Shown here one piece after another: positions 17,460 to 27,200 of a stretch of DNA of 64,000 nucleotides. Each line of letters starts with the position of its first letter. The stretch's first letter is position 1. Origin of the DNA: Skermanella mucosa (lineage in GTDB: Bacteria > Pseudomonadota > Alphaproteobacteria > Azospirillales > Azospirillaceae); NCBI RefSeq assembly GCF_016765655.2, contig NZ_CP086106.1, positions 1,794,501 through 1,858,500 of the forward strand, in the 5' to 3' direction. The position numbers were made by a program, and so were the translations under genes. The notes below the pieces were generated by a model. It searched no databases, was not told where the DNA came from, and saw nothing but the letters and a program-made list of their open reading frames with translations.

Positions 17460-17917
17460 AGGCTAGGCTGGCGTGGTTAACAAACTGTTTTCAGCGGTAC
17501 TTCCACTTCCGAAAACGTCAGGTGTCCCCATTATGTGACACCTGATGGATGAGACTTCCGACCGGTCATCGGACGACTTCCGGAAGCTGGCAAATGGCAT
17601 TTTAGATAAACCGACTCACTTCGTTGGACTCACCGCGAAAGCCCGAAGTCTCTTCGGCGGCACTCCCGGACAATACAGCCATAGAGTGCGAAGTTATGTG
17701 ATTGCGTTCATACCCGAACCACCGAAGTTCGGGCATGATGGTCCTCAGTTGCCCGTCGGCAGCAAGCGGGAGCGATCTCAGATCAGCCGGGACCATGACC
17801 CGGCTTCTCCATCGGAGGAGACCCCGGATTGGACTTGGCTCCACCGTCCGTAGACACTGCCCTGGCCGCGGGCGGTGGAGCCTCGTCGATCAAGCGGCGC
17901 GACCGCGGACACTCCTG
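17460..17917. other. 458-bp stretch without a convincing gene
   Basis: The gap lies between the starts/ends of two minus-strand genes. Overlapping open frames occur on both strands (17545-17853 plus, 102 codons; 17602-17844 minus, 80 codons), but neither has a Shine-Dalgarno or a recognisable domain. It contains the inverted repeat at 17518-17545 and probably the promoter of the penicillin-binding protein gene. A degraded gene or insertion-element remnant is possible. Confidence 0.5.
17518..17545. repeat. 9-bp inverted repeat upstream of the PBP gene
   Basis: TCAGGTGTC at 17518-17526 and GACACCTGA at 17537-17545 are exact reverse complements separated by 10 bases. It could be an operator for a dimeric regulator or the end of a degraded insertion element; no T-run follows. 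Confidence 0.55.
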
Positions 17918-18802
17918 TCATAGTCCCGGTTTTCCCAGAACCGCCTCCAGCGCGGAAATGAAGGCGCGCACCTTGGGCGGCACCAGCCGGGCGCTCGGGT
18001 AGACGGCCCAGATGGAGATTTCCGTCGGGTTCAACGCCTCGAAATCGATCCGCACCAGGGTGCCGGAGGCCAATTCCGTCACGACGTCCCATCGGGACAG
18101 CAGGGCGATGCCCAGGCCGCCGATGCAGGCTTCGCGGACCGCCTCCACGCTGTTGCTGGCGAAGCGCCCCGAAACGCGTATTTCCCGCGCCTTCCCTCCG
18201 GCATCGAACGGCCAGGAACCGGTGCCGCTCAGCACCAGGCACTCGTGCTCGGCCAGCGATTCCACGGTGCGGGGGGTGCCGCGGCGCTCCAGGTATGACG
18301 GTGCCGCGCACAGCAGGCGCGTGTTCGGCGCCAGCCGGCGGGCGATCAGCGTGGATTCCCGCAGGCGCCCTATGCGGACGGCGACGTCGATCCCGGCGGC
18401 GACGATATCCACCACGCTGTCGGTCAGTTCCAGGTCGATGCGCAGGTCCGGGTTGGCGTCGAGCAGGCCGGGCACGATCGGCGCCACCACCTTCCGGCCG
18501 AACGAGGCCGGCGCCGTCACCCGAAGCAGGCCGCTGACGCCCTGCTCCGCCGGAGCGAGGCTGGCCCGCGCCGCCTCCGCTATCTCCAGCATGGCCTGGG
18601 CATGGGGCAGGAAGGTCTCTCCCTCGGCGGTGAGGGAAACCGACCGCGTAGTCCTGTGCATCAGGCGGACGCCGAGACGTTCCTCCAGCGCTGCGAGGCG
18701 CCGGCTGGCCACGGTCGGGGTGACGCCCAATCGGCGCGCGGCGCCGGACAGGCTGCCCGCCGCGACCGCCTGGACCAGGATCGAGAGTTCGTCCGTTTCC
18801 AT
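17918..18802 (-). CDS. LysR-family transcriptional regulator
   Basis: A 294-aa LysR regulator. The N-terminal winged helix-turn-helix reads LVQAVAAGSLSGAARRLGV followed by TPTVASRRLAALEERLGVRL and LMHRTTRSVSLTAEG. The C-terminal region is a LysR-substrate domain (VDIVAAGIDVAVRIGRL, then ACIGGLGIALLSRWDV). It belongs to the group that often controls an adjacent oxidoreductase. It is transcribed divergently from the old-yellow-enzyme gene, with start codons 108 bp apart, so it most likely regulates that gene and itself from the shared region. The effector is unknown. Confidence 0.93.
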   Translation of the reverse strand: METDELSILVQAVAAGSLSGAARRLGVTPTVASRRLAALEERLGVRLMHRTTRSVSLTAEGETFLPHAQAMLEIAEAARASLAPAEQGVSGLLRVTAPASFGRKVVAPIVPGLLDANPDLRIDLELTDSVVDIVAAGIDVAVRIGRLRESTLIARRLAPNTRLLCAAPSYLERRGTPRTVESLAEHECLVLSGTGSWPFDAGGKAREIRVSGRFASNSVEAVREACIGGLGIALLSRWDVVTELASGTLVRIDFEALNPTEISIWAVYPSARLVPPKVRAFISALEAVLGKPGL

Positions 18803-18910
18803 TGATTATGTCGGATTCCGATAAGCCGGCTTGTCAGAATAGGGTGGTACAGCGGAATCCGCCACAGTGCCATGTCAGGGAGTGAATTCATCGCCTTGGG
18901 GAATCAAAGC

Positions 18911-20023
18911 ATGTCAGTCGAATCCCTCTTCACGCCGGTCCGCGTGGGTCCCTTCACCCTGTCCCACCGCATCGTCATGCCGCCGCTGACCCGCATGCGG
19001 TCGCTTCAACCGGGCGACGTGCCGCAGCCGATGAACGCCCAGTATTACGCGCAGCGCGCCACCAAGGGCGGCCTGATCATCGCCGAGGCGACCGACGTGT
19101 CGGAACAGGCCCGGGGCTATCCCGGCGCTCCCGGCATCCATTCGGCCGAGCAGGTGCGGGGCTGGCGGCTGGTGACCGACGCCGTTCACGCCGAGGGCGG
19201 CGTGATCTTCCTCCAGGTCTGGCACACCGGCCGGATCTCGCACTCGTCCATGCAGCCGGGCGGCGCCCTGCCGGTGGCTCCGTCGGCGGTCGCCGCCGGC
19301 GGGACGCACATGACCAGGACCTTCGAGCCGGTCGCCTTCGAGACGCCCAGGCCGCTTCGGGAGGACGAACTTCCCGGCATCGTCGATGACTTCCGCCGCG
19401 CCGCGATCAATGCCCGGGAGGCCGGTTTCGACGGCATCGAGATCCATTCGGCCAACGGCTACCTGATCGACCAGTTCCTCCAGACCGGTACCAACCGCCG
19501 CGAGGACCGCTACGGGGGCTCCATCGAGAACCGCGCCCGCCTGCTGCTGGAGATCGTCGACGCCGTGAGTGCCGCCTGGAGTTCCGACCGGATCGGCGTG
19601 CGGCTGTCTCCCTGGGGCCGCTTCAACGACATGAGCGACGAGAACCCGGGCGCGCTGTTCGATCACGTCACCGCCGAACTGGGCAGCCGCAGCCTGGCCT
19701 ACCTGCACCTGGTGGAGCCGCGGGCCGACCAGAACAGCGACACCAACGCGCTCGATCCCGACGCGCCGGACGCCTCGTCCCGCTTCAAGAAAAGCTTCGG
19801 CGGCACGATCATCGCGGCCGGCGGCTTCACGCGGGAGACGGCGCCCCAGGCCGTCGCGGAGGGCAAGGCCGACCTGGTGGCGTTCGGCCGCCTGTTCGTC
19901 GCCAACCCGGACCTGGTCGAGCGGCTGCGGCGCGGTGCTCCGCTCAACCGCTACGACCGCCCGACCTTCTACGGCGGCGACGCGCGCGGTTACATCGACT
20001 ATCCGACGCTCGCGGAAGCCTGA
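18911..20023 (+). CDS. Old yellow enzyme family alkene reductase (NemA-like)
   Basis: A 370-aa FMN-dependent flavoprotein that reduces activated C=C bonds or nitro groups with NAD(P)H. Landmarks in order: LFTPVRVGPFTLSHRIVMPPLTRMRS at the N-terminus (here SHRIVMPPLTRMRS), IIAEATDVSEQARGYPGAPG, FLQVWHTGRISH, the active-site GFDGIEIHSANGYLIDQFLQ, then GGSIENRARLLLEIVDAV and the C-terminal FMN-binding DLVAFGRLFVANPDLVERL. The start at 18911 has GGGGA 8 bases upstream; an in-frame ATG 13 codons earlier lacks support. It is the probable target of the divergent LysR regulator. Length and motifs are complete. Confidence 0.95.
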   Translation: MSVESLFTPVRVGPFTLSHRIVMPPLTRMRSLQPGDVPQPMNAQYYAQRATKGGLIIAEATDVSEQARGYPGAPGIHSAEQVRGWRLVTDAVHAEGGVIFLQVWHTGRISHSSMQPGGALPVAPSAVAAGGTHMTRTFEPVAFETPRPLREDELPGIVDDFRRAAINAREAGFDGIEIHSANGYLIDQFLQTGTNRREDRYGGSIENRARLLLEIVDAVSAAWSSDRIGVRLSPWGRFNDMSDENPGALFDHVTAELGSRSLAYLHLVEPRADQNSDTNALDPDAPDASSRFKKSFGGTIIAAGGFTRETAPQAVAEGKADLVAFGRLFVANPDLVERLRRGAPLNRYDRPTFYGGDARGYIDYPTLAEA

Positions 20024-20076
20024 GCGCGGACCGCTCGCCCCGAACGCAACGCCGGGGCGGTTCCGGCGGTTCTTCC

Positions 20077-20101
20077 TGATCCGGGCCGAGCGCCCGGATC
20101 A
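20077..20101 (+). terminator. Hairpin downstream of the alkene reductase
   Basis: A perfect 10-bp stem (TGATCCGGGC / GCCCGGATCA) with a 5-base loop lies 54 bp after the stop codon and 28 bp before the sulfotransferase ATG. No T-run follows, so it may be a weak terminator or an RNA processing/stability hairpin. Confidence 0.5.
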
Positions 20102-20128
20102 GGCAAGGACTCGTCGTCAAGGACCCCA

Positions 20129-21250
20129 ATGGCCGGAACTGCTCCACCCCGCTGGTTTCATCCCCTGGTCGGCGCCGACCGCGCCACGCTCCGCTGGGCG
20201 CTGTCGGCGAACGGGCCGATATCGCCCGATCGCCGGGCCGCAGTCTGGGCGACGCGGCTTGGTGCCGCGTATCGTCGGCCGTTCGTGGCGCTGGAGAAGA
20301 GGAGGGTGCGCCGCCGCCTGACGGAGGCCCCGCCCATGGCGCCGCCGGTCTTCATCGTCGGGCACTGGCGCAGCGGCACGACCCACCTCTACAACGTCCT
20401 CAGCCGATCGCCCCAGTGGGGCTGGGTACCGCCCTTCGCCGCGGCGCTGCCGTGGGATTTCCTGGGCATCACCGGTCCGATCCGGACGATCCTGGAAGAG
20501 CACCTGCCGAGCGACCGGCTGATCGACAACATTCCCGTCACGCCCGACTCGCCGCAGGAAGACGAATTGCCGCTGGCCCTGATGACCAGCGTTTCCTATT
20601 ATCACGGACTGTTCTTTCCGAGCCGGTTCGAGGAGCATTTCAACCGCGGCATCTTCTTCGACGGCTGCACGGAGGAGGAGATCGCGGAGTGGCGTGCCGC
20701 CTTCGGGTATTTCCTCAGCAAGGTGGCCCTGATCCGGCCGGGCCGCCCGTTGCTGCTGAAGAACCCGGTCCATTCCGCCCGCATTCCCCTGCTGCGCGCG
20801 ATGTGGCCGGATGCCAAGTTCATCCATATCCACCGCAACCCGTTCGTGGTCTATCCCTCGACGCGCCGGACTTTCGCGACCCTGCTGAACAGTTTCGCGC
20901 TGCAGGACCCGACCCGGGTCGACCTTGACCGGATCGTGCTGGACCTCTATCCGCGGCTGATGGACAGGCTGCTGACGGATGCGGCGCAACTGCCCGAGTC
21001 CCAGTATGCCGAGATCCGCTTCGAGGATTTCGAGCGACAGCCGATCGCGGAATTGAAGCGGGTCTACGGCACGCTCGGACTGCCGGGCTGGCCCGAGGCG
21101 GAGCGGCATTTCCAGGTCTATCTCGACGGTATCCGAGGTTACGCCAAGAATCGCCACCGGTACCCGCCCGACGAGCTGGACCGGGTCGGCCGGCACTGGG
21201 GCGCCCTGATCGACCGCTGGGGCTACGCGCCGCCGGCCGGACAGGGGTAG
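20129..21250 (+). CDS. Sulfotransferase family protein
   Basis: A 373-aa enzyme expected to transfer a sulfuryl group from PAPS to an unidentified acceptor. The 5'-phosphosulfate loop is FIVGHWRSGTTHLYNVLS, and the 3'-phosphate region follows as FIHIHRNPFVVYPSTRRTF. The C-terminal half includes EIRFEDFERQPIAELKRVYG, usual for bacterial members. No signal or membrane segment is seen. Acceptors for this bacterial group include lipids, exopolysaccharides and Nod-factor-like molecules; nothing nearby settles the choice. A hairpin separates it from the upstream reductase. The thioesterase gene follows on the same strand. Confidence 0.9.
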   Translation: MAGTAPPRWFHPLVGADRATLRWALSANGPISPDRRAAVWATRLGAAYRRPFVALEKRRVRRRLTEAPPMAPPVFIVGHWRSGTTHLYNVLSRSPQWGWVPPFAAALPWDFLGITGPIRTILEEHLPSDRLIDNIPVTPDSPQEDELPLALMTSVSYYHGLFFPSRFEEHFNRGIFFDGCTEEEIAEWRAAFGYFLSKVALIRPGRPLLLKNPVHSARIPLLRAMWPDAKFIHIHRNPFVVYPSTRRTFATLLNSFALQDPTRVDLDRIVLDLYPRLMDRLLTDAAQLPESQYAEIRFEDFERQPIAELKRVYGTLGLPGWPEAERHFQVYLDGIRGYAKNRHRYPPDELDRVGRHWGALIDRWGYAPPAGQG

Positions 21251-21365
21251 CGATGGTCTGGAGACCCGATGATCCGAACGCCCGATGATCTGGACAAACG
21301 AGAAGGCGCATTTCCGGCCGGCCGGAGCTATCGTCCTGTTCCCTGAACATCATCGGGCGACCGCC

Positions 21366-21866
21366 ATGACCGATTCCCTGCTTCGCCTCCATTCGGAAAC
21401 CGTCCGGCCGGAATGGATCGACTACAACGGCCACATGAACGTCGCCTACTACGTGCTGGCGTTCGACCACGCGACCGACCGCCTGCTCGACCATGCGGGA
21501 CTGGGGGCCGCCTATGTGAAGGCGGAAAACCGGTCGGTCTTCGTGCTGGAGATGCACGTGACCTATGAACGGGAGGTGAGGCAGGGCGACCCGCTGGCCT
21601 TCGCCACCCGCATCCTCGGCGTCGACGGGAAGCGGGTCCACCTGATGCATGCCATGCATCACGGGACGGAGGGATGGCTGGCGGCCACCAACGAACTGGT
21701 GCTGATGCATGTCGATCTGGCGGCCCGGCGTTCATGCCCCCTGCCGGATGCGGCGCGCCGCCTGCTGGACGAGGTCCGGACCGCCCAGTCCGGCCAGCCG
21801 GTGCCGCCGCAAGTCGGCCGCGTGATCGGCCTCGGGACGCGGAAGCCGGGCCGCCCATCCGAGTGA
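21366..21866 (+). CDS. Hotdog-fold acyl-CoA thioesterase
   Basis: A 166-aa protein of the 4HBT/hotdog family. It opens with the catalytic-loop sequence RPEWIDYNGHMNVAYYVLAFD, matching the DxxGHxN signature, and continues FVLEMHVTYEREVRQGDPL, the central beta-strand of the fold. The group includes betainyl-CoA thioesterases fused or adjacent to carnitine dehydrogenase, but no such dehydrogenase is nearby, so the substrate is open. The ATG at 21366 fits the family N-terminus; the frame extends upstream but those residues look non-coding. Confidence 0.88.
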   Translation: MTDSLLRLHSETVRPEWIDYNGHMNVAYYVLAFDHATDRLLDHAGLGAAYVKAENRSVFVLEMHVTYEREVRQGDPLAFATRILGVDGKRVHLMHAMHHGTEGWLAATNELVLMHVDLAARRSCPLPDAARRLLDEVRTAQSGQPVPPQVGRVIGLGTRKPGRPSE

Positions 21867-21937
21867 AATCGCCCGTACGATCGCCTTAATCCGAGATTAG
21901 TTTGGCTTCCGCGCTTGTGTGACCTATCTAGGGCATC

Positions 21938-22435
21938 ATGAAGCGTACCATCTCCGCCGTGCTCGCGGCAGCCCTCCTCGCTATCTCCACCTCCAGCGCC
22001 TTTGCCGACTGCACCGACCCGGCGGCGCCGGAAGTCAATTGGCGGCGGTGCTATCTGGACGGCCGGGATCTCCGCAAGGTCAACTTGCAGGGTGCCATGC
22101 TGCGCGATGCAGGCTTCACGAGGACGAAGCTGGGCGATGCCAACCTGACCGGCGTGGATGCCTATCGCGCCAAGTTCTTCAGCGCCAACCTGGCCGGAGC
22201 CACCTTGGACGAGGCACGGCTGATCGAGGCCGATCTCACGCGGGCCATCCTGACCGGGGCCTCCCTGGTGAACGCCGACCTGCGCAACGCCCGCTTCATC
22301 GATGCCAACCTGCGCAACGTCAACTTGACGGGCGCCCGGCTGCAGGGGACGGAATTCCGCAACGCCGACCTGACCGGGGCGACCTGGGTGGACGGCAGGA
22401 TCTGCGTCGAACCGTCCATCGGACAGTGCAACTGA
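21938..22435 (+). CDS. Exported pentapeptide-repeat protein
   Basis: A 165-aa protein with a textbook signal peptide (MKRTISAVLAAALLAIS, then SSAFA-D cleavage). The mature chain has a Cys near each end (DCTDPAAP, WRRCYLDG and GRICVEP-QCN), possibly disulfide-linked. Between them are about 18 pentapeptide units of the A(D/N)LxX type (ANLTG, ANLAG, ADLTR, ADLRN, ANLRN, ADLTG). These fold into a right-handed quadrilateral beta-helix in the periplasm or outside. Function is unknown; DNA-gyrase mimicry is unlikely for an exported protein. A 23-bp tandem duplication spans its stop codon. Confidence 0.9.
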   Translation: MKRTISAVLAAALLAISTSSAFADCTDPAAPEVNWRRCYLDGRDLRKVNLQGAMLRDAGFTRTKLGDANLTGVDAYRAKFFSANLAGATLDEARLIEADLTRAILTGASLVNADLRNARFIDANLRNVNLTGARLQGTEFRNADLTGATWVDGRICVEPSIGQCN

Positions 22436-22473
22436 GGTCGCATGCTCCCGGCAACTGAGGTCGCATGCTCCCG
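22428..22473 (+). repeat. Perfect 23-bp tandem duplication at the stop codon
   Basis: 22428-22450 and 22451-22473 are identical 23-base units. The first unit contains the final codons and stop of the pentapeptide-repeat gene; the second is untranslated. Loss or gain of a unit would not change the protein. It looks like a recent slippage or recombination event. Confidence 0.9.
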
Positions 22474-22558
22474 GCAATGGTATCGACGCTTGCAAGTTCC
22501 TAGCCCTTAGGTCATAGCCTACGACCTAAGTTCAGGTTCTGGCGGAGATGGCGGCATC

Positions 22559-23560
22559 ATGGAGCAGGCGACCAACTGGGCTGACCAAGCGATGGCACGG
22601 ATGGCTGCCGAATCGCTGCCGCCCACGCCTCAGCATTTCGCCATCTGGTACAGCTATTTCAGCGGCGATCTGCCGGACCTGACCCGCGCCCTGGACAAGC
22701 TGGCGGAGGACGGGCAGATCCTCACGGTCGAGCGCATGGCGGAACTCCACGGCAGGTTCTTCAGTTTCGACCACGAGAAGCAGGCCGTCCGCGAAGCGAG
22801 CGCCCGGATCCAGGGGGCGCTGGGTCATCTGCTGGATCTGCTGCGCGCGTCCGGCGCCGACAGTGACCGTTACGGCAAGGCGCTCCAGAATTTCGGCGAG
22901 CGCGTGGAAGTGCGGGAGCTGGAGCAGCTCAGCGCATTGGTCGATGCGATCGCCGCGGAAACGCAGCTGATGGCCGAGCATAACCGCAAGCTGCACAGCC
23001 AATTGCAGTCCTCCAGCAGCCAGATGGACGAGTTGCGCCGCAACCTGGACGTCGTCCGCCAGGAAGCGATCACCGACTCCCTGACCGGGCTGTTCAACCG
23101 GCGCCTGTTCGACGCATCCCTGGGCGAGGCCGTCGCCCGGGCGGCCCAGGCCGGTCGTCCGCTGAGCCTGCTGATGACCGACATCGACCATTTCAAGCGG
23201 TTCAACGACGCACACGGCCACACGATCGGGGACCATGTGCTGGCGCTGGTCGCGCGGACGGTCAAGGAGTCGATCCGGGCGACCGACACTGCGGTCCGTT
23301 ACGGCGGCGAGGAATTCGCCGTGATCCTGCCCGACAGCCGGATGGCCGATGCGGTCAGGATCGGTGAGCAGATCCGGAAATCCGTCGCCTCCAAGAAGCT
23401 GGTCAACCGGTCGAAGAACGTGACGCTGGGCACCATCACCCTGTCGGTCGGCATTGCCCAGCTGGCCCGCGACGAGTCGCCGGCGGACCTGATCAAGCGG
23501 GCCGATACCGCTCTGTACGACGCCAAGCAATCCGGACGGAACCGGGTCGTGGCAAAGTAG
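22559..23560 (+). CDS. Diguanylate cyclase (GGEEF)
   Basis: A 333-aa cytosolic enzyme that makes cyclic di-GMP from two GTP. Residues 1-165 are an all-helical N-terminal region without a recognised sensor domain; the segment around 105-165 is likely coiled coil. The GGDEF domain follows (DSLTGLFNRRLF). The active-site motif is GGEEF at residues 249-253. An inhibitory I-site RxxD (RATD, 240-243) sits five residues upstream, so product feedback inhibition is expected. Metal-binding LLMTDIDHFKRFND is intact. The gene follows the pentapeptide-repeat gene and ends 19 bp before the second copy of the dispersed repeat. Confidence 0.95.
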   Translation: MEQATNWADQAMARMAAESLPPTPQHFAIWYSYFSGDLPDLTRALDKLAEDGQILTVERMAELHGRFFSFDHEKQAVREASARIQGALGHLLDLLRASGADSDRYGKALQNFGERVEVRELEQLSALVDAIAAETQLMAEHNRKLHSQLQSSSSQMDELRRNLDVVRQEAITDSLTGLFNRRLFDASLGEAVARAAQAGRPLSLLMTDIDHFKRFNDAHGHTIGDHVLALVARTVKESIRATDTAVRYGGEEFAVILPDSRMADAVRIGEQIRKSVASKKLVNRSKNVTLGTITLSVGIAQLARDESPADLIKRADTALYDAKQSGRNRVVAK

Positions 23561-23579
23561 GCGCGGGGCTAGGCGGCTG

Positions 23580-23727
23580 GTAGCTCGGCCTCGGCCGAAG
23601 GCCGACGCCGACAGCGTGGCCGGAGCGTCGATGCAGGGTGTCGGCGTTCGCCCTGACGGGCGAAGGCCGACCTACGGCACTTCTCTCCGCCGAACGTCAT
23701 AAAAAACACTGTGCAGAACCACCAGGG
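23580..23727 (+). repeat. Dispersed palindromic repeat, copy 2
   Basis: About 90% identical to 6949-7097, including the core CGGCCGAAGGCCGACGCCGA, the tail with AAAAAACACTG and the final CCACCAGGG. It lacks the left 14-bp inverted end found in copy 1. It lies between the convergent ends of the diguanylate cyclase gene and a small minus-strand gene. Confidence 0.85.
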
Positions 23728-23756
23728 CGCTTCCCCGAAAGGCGGCGGGGTGCCTG

Positions 23757-24113
23757 TCAGGCCGGCTTGCGGGGCTTGGCGCCGCGGTTGTTGATCGCTC
23801 CCAGCAGTCCGGTCGCCGGGGGCGCGCTGGGCCTGGGTGCTCGAAGCTTGGGCAGCTTCATGGTGCTGCTGGCTTCCAGGGCCGCGTCCGTGGCGTCGTC
23901 GGCGATCCGGCGCCGGACATCGGGTTCCAGGGTGGCGAAGGCACGCGACGCGAAATCCATGCCGATCTGGGACCGCGTCTGCTGGACCTGTCGCAACGCC
24001 TTGGAAACCAGGGTGCATTCCAGGGAAGTCATCCCGCTGAAACGATCCAGAACGTCGGCGAGGATCCCGATGGCTTGAATCGTATGGTCGTCATCGAGGC
24101 GCAAGGACGGCAT
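23757..24113 (-). CDS. Hypothetical helical protein (118 aa)
   Basis: Not recognised. Residues 1-85 are mainly amphipathic helix (MPSLRLDDDHTIQAIGILAD, VSKALRQVQQTRSQIGMDFA and the ADDATDAALEASS segment). The last 30 residues are a basic, Pro-rich tail (KLPKLRAPRPSAPP, ending RGAKPRKPA) that could bind nucleic acid or a partner. No signal, membrane segment or cysteine pair is present. It is oppositely oriented to both neighbours and diverges from the helicase gene. Confidence 0.65.
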   Translation of the reverse strand: MPSLRLDDDHTIQAIGILADVLDRFSGMTSLECTLVSKALRQVQQTRSQIGMDFASRAFATLEPDVRRRIADDATDAALEASSTMKLPKLRAPRPSAPPATGLLGAINNRGAKPRKPA

Positions 24114-24290
24114 GGGCGACTCCGGTCAACAATCCATAATCTTTTAACATGGGCCGCCGGGTCCGGTCGAGGGCAACCCACCCCTTTTGAGCGTTTGGCG
24201 TACGATTGTCATCGGGGCAGCTCCAGATCATGTCAGGAACCTTCAACAAGTCCTTAAACTCGGGACCGCCGGCGGAGTATAGTCCTGCCC

Positions 24291-27200
24291 ATGTCCGATC
24301 CATTCCACTATGACGACCCGCTGAACGACGCCGTTCCGGCGGTCTCACCGGCGACGGCCCCGGCCGCGCAACGCTTTCCCTATTTCGACGGCCTGAACGA
24401 GGTTCAGCGCGAGGCGGTCGAGACGCTGGACGGTCCCGTGCTGGTCCTGGCCGGCGCCGGCACCGGCAAGACCCGCGTGCTGACGACACGGCTGGCCCAC
24501 CTGTTGATGACCCGCCGGGCGTCGCCATTCCAGGTGCTGGCCGTGACCTTCACCAACAAGGCCGCGCGCGAGATGCGCGAGCGGGTCGGCGCGCTGATCG
24601 GCGCCCCGACCGAGGGCTGGTGGATGGGCACCTTCCACGCGCTCGCCGCGCGCATCCTGCGCCGGCATGCCGAGCTGGTGGGGCTGAAGAGCAACTTCAC
24701 CATCCTGGACAGCGACGACCAGATCCGGCTGGTCAAGCAGCTGCTCAAGGCCGAGAACATCGACGACAAGAAGTGGCCGGCGCGCGCCGTGCTCAGCGTG
24801 ATCGAGCGGTGGAAGGACCGGGCGCTGACGCCGGACAAGCTGAAGCCCCAGGATGGCGGCGACATGGCGGGCGGCCGCGTGGTCCAGCTCTACCGGACCT
24901 ACCAGGACCGGCTGCAGAGCCTGAACGCCTGCGATTTCGGCGACCTGCTGCTGCACAACATCACCCTGTTCCAGGCAAACCCCGAGGTGCTGGCGGAATA
25001 CCAGCAGCGCTTCCGCTACCTGCTGGTCGACGAGTACCAGGACACCAACGTCGCCCAATACCTCTGGCTGCGGCTTCTGGCCCAGAAGCACAAGAACATC
25101 TGCTGCGTCGGCGACGACGACCAGTGCCTAGCCGAAGGCACCCTGATCCGCATGGCGGACCATACCGAAAAGCGGATCGAGGATGTCGTGGTCGGCGACG
25201 CCGTTCTGTCCGCGCAGGGAGGCGGCATCTTCGCCCCGTCCTTCGTGGCCCGGACCTACCGGCGCGAGCAGACGGGCGACCTGGTGGAAATCGAGCTGGA
25301 TGACGGTGCCCGGCTGGTCAGCACGCCGGAGCACCGGCACTTCTCCGGCTACCGGCTGGGTGCGGCCCCCCAGTTGTACTTCACTTACCTGATGCACAAG
25401 CGTGGATACGGATTCCGCCTGGGAACGTCGCAGACCTACACGCGCGGCCAAGTCGATCCGGTCCTGGGATACGAACTCCGATGCCGGCAGGAGCACGGGG
25501 ACGCCGTCTGGATCGTCGCGACCCACGAGAGCGAGAACGAAGCCCGCTACCTTGAATACACGCTGTCCCTGGATTTCGGCATCCCGACATTCCCGTTCGT
25601 CGCCCGGGAGGGCGGATCGTCCAAGGGGCTGGTGCATGACCAGGCGATCCTCGACCGGCTGTTCCGCGACCGGCCGACGGAGGGGGCGGGCGACCGGCTC
25701 CTGGCGCGATACGGCCTGACGCGCGCATTTCCCCATTATCGTCCGCAGAGCCACTCCGGACGCCGCCGCAACGTGACCGTGACCCTGTGCGGAGAGCGGC
25801 GCGGGAGCAGCCCCCTGCACCGGATCTCCGTCATCGGCAGCGATGGAGACGATGCGGATCGCCTCCGGGCCATCGGCCTTTCCGTCCGGCCGGTGAAGAA
25901 AGGGAGCCCGGGCTGGCGGTACGAGAGCGCGATGGCCGATTTCGCGGCTCTCATGTCGATCGTGGACCAGATCCGGGATGCCTTCGACGGCGATGTGGCA
26001 CTTGTCCAATTCGCCCGGTTCGGCAGCGGTATCGACGCGGCGGAGCAGGTGCCTGAAGCCGAGGTCGGGGATGTGCTGGTCGCCGAGCGCCCGGCGGTGC
26101 GGACGCGGGCCAGCCTGCCCATGCTGCCGGCAGGCTCGGTGCGTCCAGGCATGTCGATGTTCCGGGGCGACGGCGCGCTTGCCACAGTCCGGTCGATCCG
26201 GACCGTCCAGGGGCCGGCCACCGTTTACGACCTGGATATCACCCGCACGCATAACTTCGTCGCCAACGGGATCGTCACCCATAACTCCATCTATGGATGG
26301 AGAGGGGCGGAGGTCGGCAACATCCTGAGGTTCGAGAACGACTTCCCCGGCGCGAAGGTGATCCGGCTGGAGCAGAACTACCGTTCCACCGGCCACATCC
26401 TGGCCGCGGCGGCCGGCGTCATCTCGAACAACCAGGGACGTCTGGGCAAGACGCTGTGGACGCGGTCCGACCAGGGCGACCGCGTCAAGGTCCGGGCACT
26501 GTGGGACGGCGAGGAGGAGGCCCGCTGGATCGGCGAGGAGATCGAGGCGCTTCAGCGCGCCAAGGTGCCGCTGAGCCAGATCGCGGTCCTGGTCCGGGCC
26601 GGCTTCCAGACCCGCGAGTTCGAGGAGCGCTTCATCACGCTGGGCATGCCGTACCGCGTCATCGGCGGACCGCGCTTCTACGAGCGGCAGGAGATCCGCG
26701 ACGCGATGGCCTATCTGCGCATCGTCGTCCAGCCGGACGACGACCTGGCGTTCGAGCGGATCATCAACGTGCCCAAGCGCGGCGTCGGCCCCGCGACCAT
26801 CCAGCAGCTCTACCAGCTTGCCCGGGCGCGCGGCATGCCGCTGACCGAGGCGACATGGCAGCTTGTCCAGACCGACGAGCTGAAGCCGAAGATGCGGACG
26901 ACGCTGCGCAACCTGATGACCGACTTCGACCGCTGGCGGACCCTCGGGGCCACCATTCCCCATACCGACCTGGCCCAGATGGTGCTGGACGAGTCGGGCT
27001 ATACCGACATGTGGAAGGTGGACAAGACGCCGGAGGCGCCGGGCCGGCTGGAGAACCTGAAGGAACTGGTCGCCGCCATGGGCGAGTTCGAGAACCTCGC
27101 CGGGTTCATGGAGCATGTCAGCCTAGTCATGGACAATGCCGAGGCCAGCGGCACCGAGATGGTCAGCGTGATGACCCTGCACGGCGCCAAGGGGCTGGAG

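Noticed and set aside
17602-17844. An 80-codon minus-strand frame and an overlapping 102-codon plus-strand frame (17545-17853)
   Set aside because: No ribosome binding site, no recognised domain, and the frames overlap each other; kept only as a described gene-poor stretch.
25128-27116. A 662-codon minus-strand open frame opposite the helicase
   Set aside because: Shadow frame; helicase and intein motifs are unambiguous on the plus strand.
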